A stretch of DNA of 64,000 nucleotides from contig NZ_CAMDLM010000003.1 of the NCBI RefSeq assembly GCF_945901735.1, positions 1-64,000 on the forward strand. Reading direction: 5' to 3'. The notes below the pieces were generated by a model. The model saw nothing but the letters and a program-made list of their open reading frames with translations. It was not told the DNA's origin and made no database searches. This document shows, in pieces, positions 1 to 8,800 of the stretch. Each line of letters begins with the position of its first letter. Within the stretch, counting starts at the first letter, position 1. This stretch comes from Limnohabitans sp. Rim8 (GTDB lineage Bacteria > Pseudomonadota > Gammaproteobacteria > Burkholderiales > Burkholderiaceae_C). The position numbers and the translations under genes were made by a program.

Positions 1-151
1 GCGTAAGCAGCTTTCTGTTTTGCTTGCGCCGGATTTTGAGAGGGATCATCGTCACTCTTTGACTGTCGGTCATGAACTGACAACTCTTGCCGTCGACATC
101 GATTCGCACGCTGCGCAACCTGGGGTTGCCTTGATAAGCCTCTGTTGTCAT
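1..151 (-). CDS. Hypothetical protein, 5' part only (runs off the window)
   Basis: An open frame begins with ATG at 151 (minus strand) and stays open to the window edge, giving about 50 codons starting MTTEAYQGNPRLRSVRIDVD. The ATG overlaps the TGA of the serine recombinase upstream as ATGA, so it is very probably translated as the third gene of the same operon. I do not recognise the protein. The visible part is basic at its end (IRRKQNRKLL) and has no signal peptide. Its position suggests a role linked to the recombinase and DUF2924 protein. Confidence 0.6.
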   Translation of the reverse strand, partial: MTTEAYQGNPRLRSVRIDVDGKSCQFMTDSQRVTMIPLKIRRKQNRKLLT

Positions 152-1566
152 GCCATCACCTCCTTCGCATATTCCTTGGCTTCCTCCACATAGGGGTGGG
201 CCACGATCTCAGGATCCAGACCGATCCAGCCATCCTCACGCCAATGGATGTCCAGGCTGCCATCCCTGAAGTTCACGCGCTCAATAAGTAGTTGTGCAAC
301 GCGTTGCTGCTCAGCCGGGAAGAGTTGTTTCCACACATCCGCGATGCGTCGCATGGACACCACCACCTGCTCTTCTTGTAGATCTGCTCCTGCGCTGTGG
401 CGCAAGCATGAGCGCCAGACACCAATCAATGGCTCTGGTTCCATGAGCGCCAGCTCGATCTCGTTGAGTACTGCACCTTCAATTTCCGCCGCAGGCAAAG
501 CCCCCAGGCTCTTGGTTTTCCCGTCTTGCGTTGCACCAGCTGAGCGCCGCCTTTCCAAGTACGGCACGTAGTACCGATACATCCGACCATTCTTTTTCTT
601 GGTGTAGTGATGGATCATGCGTTGCCCGTCTGGCGCAAACAGCAACCCACCCAATAGCGCTGGGTAGTCCTCCTTGCGCTCTCTCGGCCCTTGCTTGCGT
701 CGGTTCACAAATGCATGCACTCGATCCCATAGTTCCGACGACACAATGGGCTCGTGCTGCGCGGGATAGAACTCGCCCTTGTGACTGATTTCCCCAAGGT
801 AGATGCGATTGCGCAGAAGGGAAAACAGGTACTGCTGATCGATGGGTCGCCCCTCTCGGTGCTGACCCGACTGGGTCACCCATGACTTGGTGGTGTGACC
901 TTCGATATCCAGTTCACGAACCAATCGCGCTGCCGAACCGTGCTCTGCGTACCGGCTGAATATGTCTCGCACCAGATTAGCCTCACGTTCGTTGATGACC
1001 AGTTTTCGATCAACGACGTCATACCCGAGTGGAGGCGTTCCGCCCATCCACATGCCCTTGGCTTTGCTGGCGGCAATCTTGTCCCTGATGCGCTCGCCCG
1101 TGACCTCTCGCTCAAACTGAGCAAAAGACAGCAGAATGTTGAGTGTCAAGCGCCCCATTGATGTGGTCGTGTTGAACTGCTGCGTGACCGAGACAAACGA
1201 GACGTTGTTGCGATCGAACACTTCCACCAGCTTGGCGAAGTCTGGCAGGCTACGCGTGAGGCGGTCGATCTTGTAGACCACCACCACGTCGATACGCTTG
1301 GCTTCGATGTCTTGCATCAAACGCTTGAGCCCTGGTCGATCAATGTTGCCGCCGGAAAATCCTCCGTCGTCATATGTGTCATCCAGCGCCAGCCAGCCTT
1401 CATGACGTTGGCTGCTCACAAACGATAGGCCCGCATCACGTTGAGCCTCAAGGCTGTTGTACTCCTGATCCAGCCCCTCTTCAGTCGACTTACGCGTGTA
1501 GATGGCGCATCGCTTTTTTGAGATGAATGATGGGGTAGCGGCGTTTGTTGTTCGTGCGGTTCTCAT
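148..1566 (-). CDS. Serine site-specific recombinase (resolvase/invertase family, 472 aa)
   Basis: The N-terminal resolvase domain (about residues 18-160) starts CAIYTRKSTEEG, where the Ser of the YTRKS motif is the expected nucleophile. It also contains VYKIDRLTRSL and LTLNILLSFAQFEREVTGERI, typical of large serine recombinases. A recombinase domain follows (about 170-300, MWMGGTPPLGYDV). In the C-terminal ribbon region the usual cysteine pairs are missing (LLGGLLFAPDGQRM), so it is a non-zinc or degenerate ribbon variant. ATG at 1566 is chosen because it overlaps the DUF2924 stop as ATGA; a longer reading to 1623 would run into that gene. The enzyme would catalyse integration, excision or inversion of the element whose end lies here. 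Confidence 0.9.
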   Translation of the reverse strand: MRTARTTNAATPSFISKKRCAIYTRKSTEEGLDQEYNSLEAQRDAGLSFVSSQRHEGWLALDDTYDDGGFSGGNIDRPGLKRLMQDIEAKRIDVVVVYKIDRLTRSLPDFAKLVEVFDRNNVSFVSVTQQFNTTTSMGRLTLNILLSFAQFEREVTGERIRDKIAASKAKGMWMGGTPPLGYDVVDRKLVINEREANLVRDIFSRYAEHGSAARLVRELDIEGHTTKSWVTQSGQHREGRPIDQQYLFSLLRNRIYLGEISHKGEFYPAQHEPIVSSELWDRVHAFVNRRKQGPRERKEDYPALLGGLLFAPDGQRMIHHYTKKKNGRMYRYYVPYLERRRSAGATQDGKTKSLGALPAAEIEGAVLNEIELALMEPEPLIGVWRSCLRHSAGADLQEEQVVVSMRRIADVWKQLFPAEQQRVAQLLIERVNFRDGSLDIHWREDGWIGLDPEIVAHPYVEEAKEYAKEVMA

Positions 1567-2030
1567 GCAGCCTCCTTCTTGTTGGACTTCAATCCGAAGA
1601 AGGCAGGTCCCGACCAAGGGCAACCCGCGATCAGGCGTGCAATCGCCGACAGGCTTTTAAAGCGCTGCCCCCGATATTCAAAATCGCGCACGCCACGCAC
1701 AACGACTTTATGCTCCTGGTCGTCATAAAAGCGGGTGAGCATCGTGCCAGGCAGCAAGCGATCTGCATCACCTTGCATGCGCTTGGGCAGTAGCCCTGTT
1801 TCGCCGATTTCCTCCAGCTTTCTTCGCGTCGTTGGCTTGAGAGATCCGAATGCTTTTTCTTGAATCTTGTATGCCAGGCGGGACTCAAGCCAAGTCCGAT
1901 GATGGTGCTGCGGTCTCTCGTCAAAGTGCTCATCCCATAGAGCCCAGATTTCGCGCATTGACAGGTGTGCCAGCTGCCCGACCTGTGCTGCGACCGAGAT
2001 GGTTTTTGATGGTTGTGCGTGTGTCGTCAT
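1563..2030 (-). CDS. DUF2924 domain protein
   Basis: This 155-aa protein has the DUF2924 pattern: LSMREIWALWDEHFDERP, then RTWLESRLAYKIQEKAFG, PGTMLTRFYDDQEHKVVV, and a C-terminal FEYRGQRFKSLSAIARLIAG. The family is commonly found directly upstream of serine recombinases in phage-like or integrative elements; its biochemical role is not known to me. ATG at 2030 is chosen because AAGGAG lies 7 nt upstream, while a longer reading frame has no such site. It is the promoter-proximal gene of a three-gene minus-strand operon with ATGA coupling. Confidence 0.88.
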   Translation of the reverse strand: MTTHAQPSKTISVAAQVGQLAHLSMREIWALWDEHFDERPQHHHRTWLESRLAYKIQEKAFGSLKPTTRRKLEEIGETGLLPKRMQGDADRLLPGTMLTRFYDDQEHKVVVRGVRDFEYRGQRFKSLSAIARLIAGCPWSGPAFFGLKSNKKEAA

Positions 2031-2448
2031 ATGCAAACTCCTTGTTAGTGATCGGTGTTTGCATTCACGCTCTTCTGGCCCACCAGATACACCCCACAGT
2101 TTCGCAAGAGGCTGTGGGGTTTTTCTTTTGGTTTTCAGCGTAATACACGCTCGCCCAACGCTGCTCCTACTTGCTACACGCTGTGAGGCTTGCTGAATGA
2201 CGCAGCCACAGCACTCCCCCAAGTATTTAGAGAGTGAGCGACACGCGGATGGAAAAAAGTCTGCGTTTCAAAAAACCACCCTCCGCTCAACCCTCACAGC
2301 CTTCCACGCAGCCCAACCCACCGTCATTTATGGGTGTGAGGGGGAACTGGCGCTGCTTCAAAATTGATAAAAGCTGTAGTATCACTGTGGCCATTCACAC
2401 TCGAATGCTCCCCCTGTCACCCTGTCCAGCCCTAAAGGAAATCGCCTG
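2031..2448. other. Non-coding region between mobile-element genes and tctC
   Basis: No convincing gene is seen in these 418 bases. They hold the divergent promoters of the DUF2924 operon and the tctC-like gene, a terminator-like hairpin at 2092-2130, a small inverted repeat TCTGG/CCAGA around 2073-2086, and an inverted repeat CCCTCACA (2291-2298) / TGTGAGGG (2335-2342). A TAGTAT box near 2378 preceded by AT-rich sequence could be the -10 of the downstream gene. One edge of the recombinase-bearing element probably falls here. Confidence 0.5.
2092..2130 (+). terminator. Rho-independent terminator-like hairpin, copy 1 of a repeat
   Basis: CCCCACAG (2092-2099) pairs with CTGTGGGG (2112-2119), followed by TTTTTCTTTT. 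The T tract is on the plus strand, yet no plus-strand gene ends just upstream, so the terminator looks orphaned. An almost identical hairpin with the same loop pattern (TTTCG..AGAGG) lies at 5172-5206. Confidence 0.65.
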
Positions 2449-3423
2449 ATGTCCATTTTCATGAGATCCGCTCTTGCCGCTGTTGCCATGATGGCGGCGG
2501 CTTTTGGTGCCAATGCGCAGTCCGACTGGCCCAACCGACCGCTCAAGTGGGTGGTTCCCTTCGCCCCTGGTGGGCCAACCGACTCGATCTCCCGGGTGCT
2601 GTCTGCACGTTTGGCTGAATCACTGGGGCAGAGCGTGGTGGTGGAAAACCGTGCGGGCGCATCGGGAGCCATTGGCTCGGAGTTCGTAGCCCGTGCCGCG
2701 CCAGACGGTTACACGCTCGTCTTTGGCACACAAAGCACGCACGCGTCGAACCTGATCTTTTTTCCCAACATGGCCTTCGACCCGATTCGGGACTTCCAAC
2801 CCTTGACGCTGGTCGGCACCGCCTGCCTGGCGCTGGTCGTGCCGCCGAGCGTTCCGGCCACCAATGTGCGTGAGCTGGTGGACTGGATGGCGCGGCAGGG
2901 CGGTGCAGCCAGTTACGGTACGGCCGCTGCGGGCAGTTCACAGCATGTGGCTGCTGAGCTGCTGCTGCGAAACAGCAACGTCAAAGCCATCCATGTGCCC
3001 TACAAAGGCAGCGGTGCTGCCATGCCGGATCTACTTGCGGGTCGCCTGAGTTTCATGTTTGACAACTTGCCTTCGTCCTTGCCTTTGGCGCGCTCCGGTA
3101 AGGTGCGTGCATTGGCCCAGACTTGCGCCAAGCGCTCACCGGCGGCCCCCGACCTGCCGACCATGGTGGAAGCCGGGTTCAAAGACTTTGTGATCGAGGG
3201 CTGGTATGGCGTTTTTGCGCCGGCCCGCACGCCGCGTCCTGTCGCTGAGCGGTTGTCAGCAGAAATCAACAAGGCTTTGCGACATCCTGAATCGATGGAG
3301 CGTTGGAAGACCCTGGGCTTCGACCCCATCGGCAGCAGCCCCGACGCACTGGCCGAGCGACAGCGCGGCGATCTCGATTACTGGCGCCGAATGATCGAAT
3401 TTACGGGCGTGAAGGTGGAGTGA
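2449..3423 (+). CDS. Tripartite tricarboxylate transporter substrate-binding protein (Bug/TctC family)
   Basis: The 324-aa protein has a signal peptide (residues 1-23, cleavage after GANA) followed by DWPNRPLKWVVPFAPGGPTDS, the hallmark start of mature Bug proteins. VVVENRAGASGAIGSEFVA and the PYKGSGAAMPDLLAGRLSFMF stretch also match the family. The length is normal. A ribosome site (AAAGGAAAT) precedes the ATG. Such proteins bind carboxylates or other small acids in the periplasm. No TctA/TctB membrane genes are adjacent, which is usual for orphan Bug genes. The gene lies 4 nt upstream of an amidohydrolase, suggesting that the ligand may be an N-acyl amino acid or its product (inference). 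Confidence 0.92.
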   Translation: MSIFMRSALAAVAMMAAAFGANAQSDWPNRPLKWVVPFAPGGPTDSISRVLSARLAESLGQSVVVENRAGASGAIGSEFVARAAPDGYTLVFGTQSTHASNLIFFPNMAFDPIRDFQPLTLVGTACLALVVPPSVPATNVRELVDWMARQGGAASYGTAAAGSSQHVAAELLLRNSNVKAIHVPYKGSGAAMPDLLAGRLSFMFDNLPSSLPLARSGKVRALAQTCAKRSPAAPDLPTMVEAGFKDFVIEGWYGVFAPARTPRPVAERLSAEINKALRHPESMERWKTLGFDPIGSSPDALAERQRGDLDYWRRMIEFTGVKVE

Positions 3424-3427
3424 AACC

Positions 3428-5137
3428 ATGCCTGACTTCGACCTGAAAATCACCGGCGGGATGCTGATTGACGGCACCGGCAAACCGCGGCACCGAAGCG
3501 ATGTGGGCATCAAGGACGGCCGTGTCGTCGCGCTTGGGGACGGGCTCGGTGCGGCGCACCAGACGTTCGATGCGCAGGGCTTGGTGGTGGCACCGGGCTT
3601 TGTGGACATCCACACCCACTATGACGCCCAGGTCCTGTGGGACCCCGAGCTGACGGTCTCACCCTGGCACGGGGTGACCACCGTCGTGATGGGCAACTGC
3701 GGTTTTGGCGTGGCGCCGACCCGCCCCGAGCACCGTGACCTGATCTTGCGCACGCTGGAGCGTGTCGAGGGCATGAGCTTATCGGCGCTGGAGGAGGGGC
3801 TGGGCAGTCCTTGGCCATTCCAGACCTTTCCTGACTACATGGACTTGCTCGAGCGCACTGCGCTGGGCATCAATGTGGCGGTGATGGTCGGGCACACGCC
3901 GGTGCGGCTGTGGGTGATGGGGGACGAGGCCACGACGCGTGCGGCCAGCGCAACAGAGGTGGCCCAGATGAAAACACTGGTTCGCCAGGCCATGGACGTT
4001 GGCGCCGTTGGCTTTGCTACTTCGGTCTCCAAGGTCCATGTGGGCTATGCGGGCAGACCCGTGCCGAGTCGTCTGGCCGACTTCGAAGAAATGCTGGAGC
4101 TCGCACGCGCGGTCGGCGAGTCCGGCCACGGATTGATCCATTACAACGTCGGGCGCGAGCCACTCTGGGGGGCCTATGAACAGCTCTACGCAGTCAGCGG
4201 CCGGCCCGTGGTGTGGACTTCGCTGCTGGCTGGCTCGCTGGGACCGGGCTCGCACCGTCTGCAGCTCGAACGCGCCGCACAGCAACGATTGAAGGGCCTG
4301 CCTATTCACGCCCAAGGCGCTTGTCGGCCGATACAGTTTGAGTTTGACTTTCGCTCACCCGTGGTGTTTGACACCTGGGCCTCCTTCGAGTCGGTGCGCC
4401 TGGCGGACGACGAGGCGCAGCGGCGTGCGGTCTACGCAGATCCGGCGTTTCGTGCCCGGCTGAAGCGACAGGTCGCCGGTCGCGGGCCGGACGACGCTTG
4501 GTTTGCCGGCAAAGAGGCTGAAGGCGACACGCGAAGGTCATCTTTCCGTGAGATGGTGATTTCTGGGACGAACGATGCCAGCCTGCTCGAGCGCAAGCTG
4601 GTCGATCTGGCGCAGGAGCGGCAGGTGGACCCGGTCGACCTGATGCTGGATCTGGCCTTGGCCAGTGATTTGCAAATGCGCTGGCGAATTGCCCTGCTCA
4701 ATTTTGATGAAAGTGAAGTCGGCGAGATATTGGCCGACGACCATGTGGTGCTGGGTCTGGGCGACGGCGGCGCGCACATGAGCCAGTTGTGCGACGCATG
4801 CCATCCCACTTACTTGCTGGGCCATTGGGTTCGTGAACTCGGTGCTTTGAGTCTGGAAGAGGCGGTGCGGCGTCTGACCTCGCACCCGGCCGATGTATTT
4901 GGCTTGCATGACCGTGGGCGGGTGGGCTTGGGACTGCCTGCCGATCTGGTGGTCTTCGACCCTGATCGTGTCGGTGCCGGCCCTCTGGAGCGTGTCTATG
5001 ACCTGCCTGCAGGACAAGACCGGTTGATCAGCCGGGCCATCGGCGTTGAAGCGGTTTTTGTCAACGGTCAGCGCTTGGGGTCGCAGGCGCATGCGGCAGG
5101 CAAGTTGCTGCGGCAGCGGTCCCATTCTGTGGTCTGA
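3428..5137 (+). CDS. N-acyl-D-amino-acid deacylase-like amidohydrolase
   Basis: This 569-aa protein belongs to the D-aminoacylase branch of the amidohydrolase superfamily. It has the metal motif HTHYDAQ (H62, H64), the conserved Cys in MGNCGFG (C91), an IHYNVGREP segment, and GDGGAHMSQLCDA with the catalytic Asp near residue 446. The C-terminal region returns to the beta-sandwich with GRVGLGLPADLVVFDPD. The family hydrolyses N-acyl-D-amino acids or related cyclic amides. It shares a transcript with the upstream binding protein (4-nt gap), and a terminator follows at 5172. The exact substrate cannot be read from sequence. Confidence 0.88.
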   Translation: MPDFDLKITGGMLIDGTGKPRHRSDVGIKDGRVVALGDGLGAAHQTFDAQGLVVAPGFVDIHTHYDAQVLWDPELTVSPWHGVTTVVMGNCGFGVAPTRPEHRDLILRTLERVEGMSLSALEEGLGSPWPFQTFPDYMDLLERTALGINVAVMVGHTPVRLWVMGDEATTRAASATEVAQMKTLVRQAMDVGAVGFATSVSKVHVGYAGRPVPSRLADFEEMLELARAVGESGHGLIHYNVGREPLWGAYEQLYAVSGRPVVWTSLLAGSLGPGSHRLQLERAAQQRLKGLPIHAQGACRPIQFEFDFRSPVVFDTWASFESVRLADDEAQRRAVYADPAFRARLKRQVAGRGPDDAWFAGKEAEGDTRRSSFREMVISGTNDASLLERKLVDLAQERQVDPVDLMLDLALASDLQMRWRIALLNFDESEVGEILADDHVVLGLGDGGAHMSQLCDACHPTYLLGHWVRELGALSLEEAVRRLTSHPADVFGLHDRGRVGLGLPADLVVFDPDRVGAGPLERVYDLPAGQDRLISRAIGVEAVFVNGQRLGSQAHAAGKLLRQRSHSVV

Positions 5138-5171
5138 GTTGGCCTGAGCCCAAAACAGTCCACCACCGTCA

Positions 5172-5206
5172 CCCCACAGTTTCGTCAGAGGCTGTGGGTT
5201 TTTTTG
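5172..5206 (+). terminator. Rho-independent terminator, copy 2 of a repeat
   Basis: CCCCACAG (5172-5179) pairs with CTGTGGG (5192-5198), followed by eight T residues. It sits between the convergent amidohydrolase and MBL genes and should end the plus-strand transcript. The sequence is nearly the same as the hairpin at 2092. Confidence 0.8.
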
Positions 5207-5210
5207 GGGT

Positions 5211-6134
5211 TCAGGCGTCGTGCAAGACCCCATCGAGCTCTTGCATGGCCCCGCTGCGCGCCAGCTCGGCCAGTATCATGTCCAGCCAGGTGTTCAGGCT
5301 GTGGCCTTGGCCAAAGCGCTGGTGAAGTTCGCGCATGTAAGACACGTTCATGGCCCAGGCGCTGAATTCGGCTTTGGAAATTTGGCCCCACTCCAGCAGT
5401 TTGAACTTGAGCAGGACCTTGGTGCCATAGCGTGCGTGCCGCTCGGGGTTGTGCGCAAAACCTTCGAGCTTGCTGCGGGCCAGCGCCAGCGCGGGGGCCA
5501 CTTCGGTGAACACGGCGCCGTGGCCCGGGATGATGGTGGCGGGGTCGAGCCGCTCGATCAGGTCCAGGGTTTGGGCCACTTCGTCAAAGGCGTCGATGCC
5601 CACCAGCTCTGGAAACACCACGCCAAAACCGTTTTGCCAGAGCGCATCGGCCGACATCAGCAAACGGTGTTCGGGGGCGAACAAGATGACCGAGTGCGGG
5701 TCGTGCCCGGGGGCCGCGTGCACTTGCCAGTCCATGTCGGCCCAGCGGTGGGTGTGGCCCGGTTGCAGCAAGCCGGTGAAGGCAAACGCGGGGCAGTTTT
5801 GCCCTGTGGGTTGGTAACTCAGCTCGTCTTCGCGCCAATGCTGCACGGCTTGCGCCAAGCCCGGCGGTATCCAGGTTTTCAGGGCCGGGTACTGCGCTTG
5901 CAGGGCGCGGTTGCCGCCGCAGTGGTCGCTGTGCAGATGGGTGTTGGCCAGCTGGTCCAGCGTGCGGCCTTGCAGGGCGTGCTGGACCAGGGCCAGGGTT
6001 TGGGCTTGGTGGGTGACGTAGCCGCTGTCGACCAAGGTGGCGCTGTGCGCGTCCAGCATCAGCACGTTGTTGGCCGATAACCAGCCGCGCTCGAACACGT
6101 GCACGCCAGGGGGCAGGGCGCTCGGTGGGGTCAT
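5211..6134 (-). CDS. MBL-fold metallo-hydrolase
   Basis: This 307-aa protein carries the metallo-beta-lactamase motif THLHSDHCGG (H66, H68, D70, H71), a downstream SADALW aspartate and a PGHG histidine. It starts at 6134, overlapping the stop of the fadD-like gene as ATGA, so the two are translationally coupled. MBL proteins next to acyl-CoA ligases are often thioester or lactone hydrolases; the precise substrate is unknown. Confidence 0.88.
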   Translation of the reverse strand: MTPPSALPPGVHVFERGWLSANNVLMLDAHSATLVDSGYVTHQAQTLALVQHALQGRTLDQLANTHLHSDHCGGNRALQAQYPALKTWIPPGLAQAVQHWREDELSYQPTGQNCPAFAFTGLLQPGHTHRWADMDWQVHAAPGHDPHSVILFAPEHRLLMSADALWQNGFGVVFPELVGIDAFDEVAQTLDLIERLDPATIIPGHGAVFTEVAPALALARSKLEGFAHNPERHARYGTKVLLKFKLLEWGQISKAEFSAWAMNVSYMRELHQRFGQGHSLNTWLDMILAELARSGAMQELDGVLHDA

Positions 6135-7816
6135 TTGGCGCTGCGCAGGTCGCGGCGCAGGATTTTGCCCACGTTGGATTTGGGCAGCTCGTCGCGAAAC
6201 TCAATGTACTTGGGCCGTTTGTAACCGGTGAGCTTGTCTAGACAAAAACGCGACACGGCCTCTTCGGTCAGCATCGGGTCGTTGCGCACCACAAACACCT
6301 TGATGGTTTCGCCTTGCATGCTGTCGGGGATGCCCACGGCCGCACATTCGACCACGCCAGGGCAGGTCGAGATGACATTTTCCAGCTCGCTGGGGAAGAC
6401 GTTGAAGCCGCTGACGATGATCATGTCCTTTTTGCGGTCCACGATGCGGCTGTAGCCTTGCTCGTCCATGATGCCGATGTCGCCGGTGCGCATGAAACCG
6501 TCCGCCGTGAAAGTCTTGGCATTTTCTTCGGGCTGGTTGAAGTACCCGGTCATGACGTTGGGGCCGCGAATGCAAATTTCGCCCGAGCTGCCCAGGGGCA
6601 GGCTTTGGCCCTCGTCGTCCTTGATGGCGACGTCGATGCCCGGCAGCGGCAGGCCAATGTTGCCGCTGAAGGTCTTTTGCGTGACCGGGTTGTTGGTGCC
6701 GATGGCGCAGGTCTCACTCATGCCCCAGCCCTCGATCATGGCGCTGCCCGTGGCGGCTTGCCAGTGGCGGGCCGTGCCTTCGGACGCAGCCATGCCACCC
6801 GCCTGGGTCAGCTTGAGCGAGGAAAAATCGATGGTCTTGAACATCGGGTGATGCATCATGGCGTTGAACAACGTGTTCACCCCGGGCAGCACATGGAAGG
6901 GGCGCTGCTTGAGCACGTCGATGAACTTGGCGAAATCTCGTGGGTTGGGCACCAGCGTGAGGAAGGAGCCTTGTCGCATGGCCAACAGGCACAGGGTCAG
7001 CGCGAAGATGTGGTACAGAGGCAGCGCGGCCACGTTGTTCACCTGGCGCAAATCGGGGATGTCGGCCAAGGCCGGCGAAAACCAGCCTTCGGCCTGCAAG
7101 ATGGCCGCCACCACGTTGCGGTGGGTCAGCACAGCGCCTTTGGACAAACCGGTGGTGCCGCCCGTGTATTGCAAAAAAGCGGTGTCGTCCATGCTCTGCG
7201 CTGTGGGGCGCAGGTTCAGGCCGCGGCCTTGGGCGATGGCTTTGTTGAACGGGGTGACGGTGCGCCCGCCGCTCAGGGGCAGCTCGAACGGGGGGACCAT
7301 TTTGGCCAGGTGCCGCACGGCAAAGCTCAACCAGCGACCATTGATGGGGCCCAGCAAATCACCAATCGACGCCAGCACCACATGCTGCACAGCGGTGCGC
7401 TCGATCACGTCCTGCAAGGTGGCTGCGAAGTTTTCCAGAATCACGATGCCCGTGGCCCCAGAGTCCTTGAGTTGGTGCTCCAGCTCACGCGCTGTGTAAA
7501 GAGGGTTGACGTTCACGCAGGTGTAGCCCGCCCGCAAAATGGCGGCCATGGTCACGGCAAACTGGGGCAAGTTGGGCAGCATGATGGCCACCCGGCTGCC
7601 GGGCTCCAGGCCCTTGTTTTGCAGCCAAGCCCCCAGGGCGGTGGACAACTCGTCCAGCTGTTTGTAGCTCATCCAGCGGTTCATGCAGACCGAAAAGGGG
7701 CTGTTGCCATGCTCTCGGAATGACCGCTCGAGCAAGTCGGTCAGGCTTTTGTATTGGGTGGTGTCGATGTCGTGGGGCACACCGGGCGGGTAATTCTTGA
7801 GCCAGATACGGTCCAT
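6131..7816 (-). CDS. fadD: Long-chain fatty-acid--CoA ligase
   Basis: The 561-aa sequence has the complete adenylate-forming enzyme signature: the P-loop YTGGTTGLSKGAVLTH, the GWGMSET adenine site, the hinge MRTGDIG..YSRIVDRKKDMI, and a C-terminal catalytic lysine in PKSNVGKILRR. The length is typical of bacterial FadD. It converts free fatty acids plus ATP and CoA to acyl-CoA, AMP and PPi at the inner face of the membrane. It is first in a two-gene minus-strand operon with the MBL hydrolase and diverges from the GNAT gene. Confidence 0.92.
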   Translation of the reverse strand: MDRIWLKNYPPGVPHDIDTTQYKSLTDLLERSFREHGNSPFSVCMNRWMSYKQLDELSTALGAWLQNKGLEPGSRVAIMLPNLPQFAVTMAAILRAGYTCVNVNPLYTARELEHQLKDSGATGIVILENFAATLQDVIERTAVQHVVLASIGDLLGPINGRWLSFAVRHLAKMVPPFELPLSGGRTVTPFNKAIAQGRGLNLRPTAQSMDDTAFLQYTGGTTGLSKGAVLTHRNVVAAILQAEGWFSPALADIPDLRQVNNVAALPLYHIFALTLCLLAMRQGSFLTLVPNPRDFAKFIDVLKQRPFHVLPGVNTLFNAMMHHPMFKTIDFSSLKLTQAGGMAASEGTARHWQAATGSAMIEGWGMSETCAIGTNNPVTQKTFSGNIGLPLPGIDVAIKDDEGQSLPLGSSGEICIRGPNVMTGYFNQPEENAKTFTADGFMRTGDIGIMDEQGYSRIVDRKKDMIIVSGFNVFPSELENVISTCPGVVECAAVGIPDSMQGETIKVFVVRNDPMLTEEAVSRFCLDKLTGYKRPKYIEFRDELPKSNVGKILRRDLRSAK

Positions 7817-7975
7817 GCGCTGTTCTCCTGTAGGCTTGCATTGTCACCAGCTCCCGCCGGGGCCGACACAGGGCAATTCCTGAGAGGAGGTCTTGGCGGT
7901 CTCACAGGCGACAAAACCCGTGTGAGCCGGGGCCAGGCAAAAGGGCGCACAATGGGGTTAACCCTAGGTTTTAAC

Positions 7976-8728
7976 ATGAGCACCCCCTCTGATTCGCGTA
8001 CTAAAAAACTCACTTCCATGCTTCGACAGCTGTGGCGAAGTGGGTTCGGCGTAGCCGATGCGGTGCCGTTGGCGCCGACAGGGGTGGCCCGAAAGAGTGC
8101 CAGCTGGGTGCCGATTCGCACGCTGTCGCCGCGTCACAAGCCACGCATCGCGCGCCACTTGCGGGCCCTGCCCAGCGCAGACCGCTACCTGCGCTTTGGC
8201 TATGCCGCCACCGACGAACAAATTGAGCGTTATGTGCAGGGCCTGAATTTTGAGCGAGACGAGATTTTCGGGGTCTTCAACCGCCGCCTCGAGTTGGTGG
8301 CGATGGCGCACCTGGCCTATTCGGTCGACCCGCAATGGGCCACCTGCGCTGAGTTTGGTGTCACGGTGTCACCGCACCAGCGTGGCAAAGGCCTGGGGGC
8401 CAAGCTGTTTGCGCATGCGGTGATGCACGCCCGCAACCAGGGGGTGAACCTGTTGTTCATCCATGCGCTGAGCGAGAACGTGGCCATGCTCAAGATCGCA
8501 CGCCATGCCGGTGCCGTGGTGCAGCGCGATGGCAGCGAAAGCGAGGCTTACCTGTCCATGCCAGATGCCACCCTGGACAGCCAGCTCAACGGGCTGATGC
8601 AAGAGCAAATGGCGGAGTTGGACTACCAACTCAAAATGCAGGCCCACCAGTTTCGCCAGTGGCTGGACACGGTGCAACAGGTCCGCCAGGGCGTGCGCGA
8701 TGCACGCCACAGCACGCGCGGGCCTTGA
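7976..8728 (+). CDS. GNAT-family N-acetyltransferase
   Basis: This 250-aa protein has the GNAT acetyl-CoA binding motif VSPHQRGKGLGAKLFAHAV and a following helix/strand NLLFIHALSENVAML. The segment RALPSADRYLRFGYAATDE is typical of proteobacterial GNATs of this length. The frame is open further upstream. ATG at 7976 is preferred because a CACAAT box at 7948-7953 looks like a -10 promoter element; ATG at 7952 is the alternative start (plus 8 aa). The acceptor substrate is unknown. Confidence 0.8.
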   Translation: MSTPSDSRTKKLTSMLRQLWRSGFGVADAVPLAPTGVARKSASWVPIRTLSPRHKPRIARHLRALPSADRYLRFGYAATDEQIERYVQGLNFERDEIFGVFNRRLELVAMAHLAYSVDPQWATCAEFGVTVSPHQRGKGLGAKLFAHAVMHARNQGVNLLFIHALSENVAMLKIARHAGAVVQRDGSESEAYLSMPDATLDSQLNGLMQEQMAELDYQLKMQAHQFRQWLDTVQQVRQGVRDARHSTRGP

Positions 8729-8800
8729 TTGGGCCGTTGTTCATCCAAATCCGCTATCCTTGCAGTTCGTTCACTACAGCATGTCCTGCAAGCCTAGACC

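Noticed and set aside
2061..2092. CCCACCA sequence considered as the 3' end of a tRNA or tmRNA and so an att site
   Set aside because: No T-arm (GGTTC) or acceptor pairing is found upstream; only a small TCTGG/CCAGA inverted repeat is present.
6314..7723. 469-aa open frame antisense to fadD
   Set aside because: fadD has all adenylating-enzyme motifs in frame; the mirror frame has no family signature.
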